From positions 38,980,682-39,044,681 of the forward strand of contig NC_133104.1 of NCBI RefSeq assembly GCF_022965805.1: a DNA stretch of 64,000 nucleotides, read 5' to 3'. Each line of letters begins with the position of its first letter. Within the stretch, counting starts at the first letter, position 1. The notes below the pieces were generated by a model. It did no database searches. It was not told the DNA's origin and saw only the letters and a program-made list of their open reading frames with translations. Below are positions 59,667 to 64,000 of this stretch, in pieces. The translations under genes and the position numbers were made by a program. Source of the DNA: Primulina eburnea (taxonomy: Eukaryota; Streptophyta; Magnoliopsida; Lamiales; Gesneriaceae).

Positions 59667-60176
59667 ATGGGGTTTCCGGTGGGATACACGGACCTATTTC
59701 TCCCCAAATTGCTTGTCTACGTGCTAATGCTTCTCGGATTCATGAGGAGATTTCTGTACGCCGTGTTCTCTGTTCTGGGGCTTAGGGATTTCCTGGAGCC
59801 GGAATCTGGGTCCTACTTTTCGAGGGAGGAAATCGGATCGGAGCTGCCGCGGTCTGTATCCGCCGCACTGATTCGTGAGCTTCTGCCGGTGGTGATGTTC
59901 TCGGATTTGGAGGAGATGGATCCACCGGAGAACTGCGCGGTATGCTTGTACGAATTCAGAGCGGAGGATGAGATCCGGCGGCTGACGAACTGCAGACACA
60001 TATTCCACCGGAGCTGTGTGGACCGTTGGATGGACCACGATCAGAAGACATGCCCCCTCTGCCGTACTCAGTTCATACCGGAGGATATGCAGGAGAGTTT
60101 CAACGAGAGACTGTGGCTGGCTTCTGGGATTTCTGAATTTTACGGCGACTATTCCCCGATTACTTCGGGTTTATAG
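59667..60176 (+). CDS. RING-H2 E3 ubiquitin ligase, BRH1-like
   Basis: A single-exon gene of 169 residues. The start is ATG at 59667 (MGFPVGYTDLFLPKLLVYVL), the family's usual N-terminus; a longer frame opens at 59637 but adds ten unconserved residues. Residues 9-40 are hydrophobic (LFLPKLLVYVLMLLGFMRRF), a probable membrane anchor. The RING-H2 domain lies at about residues 91-135: CAVCLYEF, then NCRHIFHRSCVDRWMDHDQK and CPLCRTQF, with all eight zinc ligands in the C3H2C3 arrangement. Length and layout fit the BRASSINOSTEROID-RESPONSIVE RING-H2 (BRH1) and RHA1-like group, E3 ligases that pass ubiquitin from an E2 to unknown targets. The gene is intact with a good TATA box. Brassinosteroid response is inferred only from the family name. 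Confidence 0.93.
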   Translation: MGFPVGYTDLFLPKLLVYVLMLLGFMRRFLYAVFSVLGLRDFLEPESGSYFSREEIGSELPRSVSAALIRELLPVVMFSDLEEMDPPENCAVCLYEFRAEDEIRRLTNCRHIFHRSCVDRWMDHDQKTCPLCRTQFIPEDMQESFNERLWLASGISEFYGDYSPITSGL

Positions 60177-61619
60177 CGATCTTTTCTTTTCACTCACTTT
60201 CAATTTGTACGTTGATGTAAATAATACAAAAATATATGTAGATTCGGGGAAATTAAAGAAAGAAGGTAATAATTGCCCAAGTATTTAGTTTTTTTCCCCT
60301 TAATTTTGCTCCAAGTTTTGTTTAATTATTGGTACGTTTCTTAAGGTTGGTTAATTAGGCCATGGCTTGAAGCAACAACGCACCAGAGTAGATTTGAGTT
60401 TTAGTTTAACGTGAAATGAAATCTTTAAAAATATATTATATAATCTAGCATTCCCATCACTAAATTCGTCTTGAATAGTCACGGATCTATCCCGTGACAT
60501 GAAATATGTAGATTTCAATATATGTAATCTCGCTTTTAAGGTTTTGAAACGAAGTGTCGAGTTGGAGACATAACAATTCCGGCCCTGCCAGTTGAATTTT
60601 CCGAACAATTCGATGCAGATGTTTTTTAGGTACTCTACCTCTACATATTGAATCCTAAAGATATAATAATAATTTCGTTAGCTGGGTTCTTTATTATATT
60701 TCCCTTCTCTTATTAATTTATTTTTGTGCACTGTGAAATGGCTCAGAAGGGTTTCGCAAGAAAGATTGAAATAGTACCACACCCATGGGCCTCTACTGAA
60801 TGAAAACTTTGCAACGGTTAAGCCGGATCTTGTCCTCCTCTTTAATTACTTTCTTTATGCGATTCATTGAATTTACATGGTTATTTTTATGCCTGAGCTG
60901 TTTACTTTTACTCTCCAACACTACTTTTATGAACGTAACATCTGAAAACCAGTGGATGCAAGAGAATTGTACATCCGAGCTCCACCAACCAATGGATAAC
61001 CTCCATTTACTATTTTGAATATCCCACATTTGTTGTCGGGTGCAAATATCAATTAAATGGAAAAATCTATTCCTGTAATAATTGTCCTTTGATCTACTTA
61101 TATTAGCTTAAAAGACTTGAGATGTACAATTTATTTTAGCCGTAGTTTTGGTAAAACGATAATGCCCGATCCTTTAATTGATCTAATGTCACGAGTTTAA
61201 TTTTTATTAATTGCACTAAGTGTATTTACTGAGGGATGTAATAGTTGTCTATCTTGTGAGAGCGATCAAACCGTGACGCTTGAGCTAATATACGATTTAA
61301 AATATTTTATTTACATCATTATCAAAAGTTATAGTTTTTGATAAAGTGACAAATGTTCGGTCGTACATCATCCACCAGTGTTACAGAATATCAACTATTA
61401 GCATGCTATTTACTGATAAATGTTGTTAGTAAGCGAAAAATGAAACACCAGCGATCGATCACATATCATTATCAGCCTAAACGTGCACGTTGCTATGGTT
61501 TTAAAAATGATTAATGCCGCCCATTAAGAGCCACGTTGGCCTAAAATTGTTCGATTCATATACAATTCTATGTTACTTTAAACACATTTCTTTGCGTACG
61601 GATCTGTGTGCCAAGTCTT
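60177..61619. other. 3' flank and intergenic, no gene seen
   Basis: The first 100 bp are the probable 3' UTR of the RING-H2 gene. Overlapping short frames near 60793-61029 on both strands have no recognisable product. Confidence 0.35.
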
Positions 61620-61644
61620 CTAGATATCTAATCGAACATGTACA

Positions 61645-62030
61645 CGACAAAAAAGGTCGTTGCTAAATGAGTGACGAGAGCGTAAATACTTTTGTCATGG
61701 TTAATTAGCGACAGTTTTTAAAACTTTCAGTCATTAAATTAAATTTGTCCCCGTTTTTAACAAAACCATGACCAAATTATTACGGTATTTTAAAACGTGG
61801 TCAAATTAGTGACGAAATTATACAAACCATTGCTAAAATTAGAGCGGACTTTGAATTGAAATTTTGTCGCAAAATTAGCGACGAAATATTAGAATATCCG
61901 CATTAATTACATATCGAAGATTTTAGTCAATAATTATGTCGCTAATTACGACGATAAAATTTAGCGTACGTTTCATTACAAATTTGAATTTTGAAACTCA
62001 GATTCAAAATAGCGACATGGTTTTTGCTAA
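61645..62030. repeat. Remnant with gtcgctaa / gcgacgaa motifs
   Basis: Repeated TTAGCGACGAAAT / GTCGCTAAAT-type phrases in an AT-rich setting, like the interiors of the elements at 46888 and 52916. Probably transposon debris; no ends identified. Confidence 0.4.
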
Positions 62031-62384
62031 TCGCTTATACACCTCATTTCATTTCATTTCAATTTTTCAGCTGTTTTCACATTTTCTCTTCAGTATGGAC
62101 GATTTTATTTCCTCTTTCTCTCAAATTTTTTGAATTTTAATTACTATAAATTTTTTTTTTGTTTAAATTTGCAGATATGGCTTTGAGGACTCGAATGTCT
62201 TCTTTGAAAAAGCAAGTACGTCTACTAGTCGTTAGCATGTCTCAAAGAGCACCGATGCATACACCCTTCCAGCCATAGGACAGTGTCTTCCGCCCACGCA
62301 GCTCATCTCACAGCAATCGTTTCACAGCAGGAGGATCACATGCGGTCTTTTTTTCACCAAACATCACAGGAGCGTAGATCCCCC

Positions 62385-62406
62385 TATATATATATATATA
62401 TATATA
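62385..62406. repeat. (ta)n microsatellite
   Basis: Short run of about 11 units. Confidence 0.8.
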
Positions 62407-62627
62407 AATAAAGGTAGAAGCCAAAACAGGACACTTACAAGTTACAACATGTTTGGGCTCAGCAATTCAAGCTTGTAAATAACGTACTGGATTCCTCAAA
62501 TGAGTAAATACTCATCTCAACTTATAATCTCAGGCAGGACAAAACGTAACCAAAACTGATCCAACTTTAACACATTAAATAAATTTCATACTGAGCTTCA
62601 TTTAGAAAATGTCATACACAAGAGAGA

Positions 62628-63011
62628 TCACTTCTGATAACCAGCAGGGGGATAGCCAGCCGGAGGAGGATAATTATGCTGCCCATATGCAGGAGGATAT
62701 CCTACGGTGGGGGGATACGGCTGGTCCAGTCATGACATTTGCTGAAAAGGTGGCACTGCCATTGGTTGTGGCCCGAATTTACCATCTCGTTTATCCATTT
62801 CGATCTTGTGTTGTGTCTAAGATATCCAGATACAAATAAAACAGCATTCACAATAGAGATAATTGAGCAGATGTATAATATTACCAATACAGCAAGTAGA
62901 GTTCTTGCTTACTTGCATACAAGCGCAAACCCTGCAAAACAAGTTGAATAGCAAATTTAAAAAACTATGATTTTCTTGATCCTCAAAAACCTTAAACACA
63001 AAAGCTCATAT

Positions 63012-63063
<52 letters not shown>

Positions 63064-63407
63064 CATGAGGAAAAATAAAGTTTATTACGTGCAGTAGACC
63101 ACATCAGCCAAGCAAGACAGCAGCTGAGCAGCCTCCTGAATTTCTCCACTTCCAATTATCATAGCAATGATAGAAAATATGCAAGCAACTTGTTGGAGGC
63201 AGAACATGAAACCCTAGAAATAAAAATTCTACAGCTGATAAAATTGGATGTGGACAACACAGACTGTGCTAATACATTCGGTGTCAATTTGTGTGTATAA
63301 AATCAGGAGTAGGATTGCTTGTGATTGAACCACCGAGAAGAGGTATTACGATGATGCAATTATCACATTGTGTTGTCTGTATGTTGAATTCATCTTGCAG
63401 CAAAAAC
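62628..63407 (-). CDS. PLAC8-like cysteine-rich membrane protein, 3' part, premature stop
   Basis: Four exons on the minus strand: 63407-63350 (58 nt), 63213-63089 (125 nt), 62931-62913 (19 nt microexon) and 62816-62628. They join in phase as FLLQDEFNIQTTQCDNCII, then GFMFCLQQVACIFSIIAMII, GSGEIQEAAQLLSCLADVVY, CTVCACMQTQHKIEMDKRDG and KFGPQPMAVPPFQQMS. This is the C-terminal half of a plant PLAC8-type protein (At1g63830-like from memory): Cys-rich hydrophobic segments and a TQHKxEMDKRDG signature, then a Pro/Tyr/Gly-rich tail. An in-frame TGA at 62732-62730 cuts off the last 34 codons (LDQPYPPTVGYPP... to AGYQK), which are still open to TGA 62630-62628. The usual residue there is probably Arg, so CGA to TGA is likely. 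The N-terminal exon(s) lie beyond the right edge. Function in this family is unclear. Confidence 0.8.
63019..63062. repeat. (ta)n microsatellite in an intron
   Basis: About 20 units, between the 125-nt exon and the 19-nt exon of the PLAC8-like gene. Confidence 0.92.
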
Positions 63408-64000
63408 CTGGTGGAAGCTACTGAATTTCCAAAGCATAAGAAAACCTGGAACGGCATTTCATTTTTTTCGCCAAGGTTTAATAATCAGCAACAGGGTAAT
63501 TATCAGTAGCACAAAAGGCATATAGAATAATCAGACAAACATTTTCCATGAAATTAGATTATACATCATCATATTTTCATTTCATCTGAGTCTCTGACAA
63601 GAAGTAATCCCAGTTACAATGTACAAACTATACAAAGTTGTAAGAATGTTGGAACAAAAGGGAATTGAATAGTAAAAAACTAGACATATATTTCAAAATG
63701 AATATATATAACCACTAACATGAGAAGTGGGATATTTCTTAGAGGCAACAATGGCAAGCAGGTATATTGAAAAGGCAAAGAATGTGGCAACTATAAATAC
63801 TGAAAAAATCATCAAAAAGCCAGGATAAAGAGTTAAAGAAAGATGACTACAAAAGAGACTATTAAAACTCATTCTGAGAAAGAATAAAGTCCAGGATGGA
63901 ATCCAAATTATCATATCTGATATTTTGAGCATCTAGCATGGAGGGAATTTAGTCCATTAATATGCGGGTAACTGTATATTTCAAACGATTGGAAAGCTCC
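63408..64000 (-). other. Probable intron of the PLAC8-like gene
   Basis: No exon encoding the expected Cys-rich N-terminus was found. The hydrophobic frame at 63932-63693 has no splice signal that joins it and is probably AT-rich noise. Confidence 0.45.

Noticed and set aside
59724..60038. 104-codon minus-strand ORF
   Set aside because: Mirror frame of the RING-H2 gene.
63693..63932. Hydrophobic 79-codon minus-strand ORF, possibly an upstream exon of the PLAC8-like gene
   Set aside because: No conserved Cys pattern and no splice sites that join in phase to the exon at 63407; AT-rich sequence often gives Phe/Leu/Ile-rich frames.

Overview
The window is nuclear DNA of a flowering plant, almost certainly a eudicot and probably an asterid (the clade is inference). 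It is AT-rich, its genes have short GT-AG introns, and long gaps between genes are filled with LTR retrotransposons, MITEs, CACTA, hAT and Helitron remnants. No CRISPR array, operon or bacterial feature is present.

Host genes in order: (1) an NTF2/SnoaL-like, probably plastid-targeted protein, four exons, minus strand, 211-1347; (2) a 59-codon small-protein gene with a clean TATA box, minus, 1865-2044; (3) a DUF604 Fringe-like type II membrane glycosyltransferase, three exons, plus, 13511-16505; (4) a BEL1-like TALE homeodomain gene, four exons, minus, 23590-29856, with a complete retroelement in its last intron, a GC-AG splice donor and an apparent 1-nt frameshift in exon 1; (5) a BTB/POZ protein, two exons, minus, 39915-43265; (6) a small RING-H2 E3 ligase of the BRH1 type, single exon, plus, 59667-60176; (7) the 3' part of a PLAC8-like cysteine-rich membrane protein, minus, 62628-63407, with a premature stop, running off the right edge. 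Decayed host genes are an AT74-type phosphoglycerate-mutase-like pseudogene (37845-39007) and an unrecognised minus-strand reading frame split by a solo LTR (2652-4093).

Mobile DNA: a complete young Ty1/copia element (5195-10213, TSD catcc, three lesions in gag-pol); a Tat-like, internally deleted LTR element (18835-22690, TSD attac) that split a MITE and carries three antisense ORF modules, each with its own TATA box; a gag-only gypsy-like element inside the BEL1-like intron (24274-27862, TSD atatg); solo LTRs at 2730-3454, 36183-36555 and 51666-52894, with less certain ones at 31530-31877 and 32335-34127; and a Helitron Rep pseudogene (51431-54320) broken by a solo LTR, itself broken by a hAT MITE, and by a CACTA element. 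Nine copies of one MITE-like family (core GAGACGGTCTCA) are scattered through the window.

The genes are unrelated single-copy loci and do not form a pathway. The main interest is the nested mobile DNA, the antisense-ORF Tat-like element, and the lesions in the BEL1-like and PLAC8-like genes. Splice sites were read by eye from GT/AG signals and protein continuity; no search was run.
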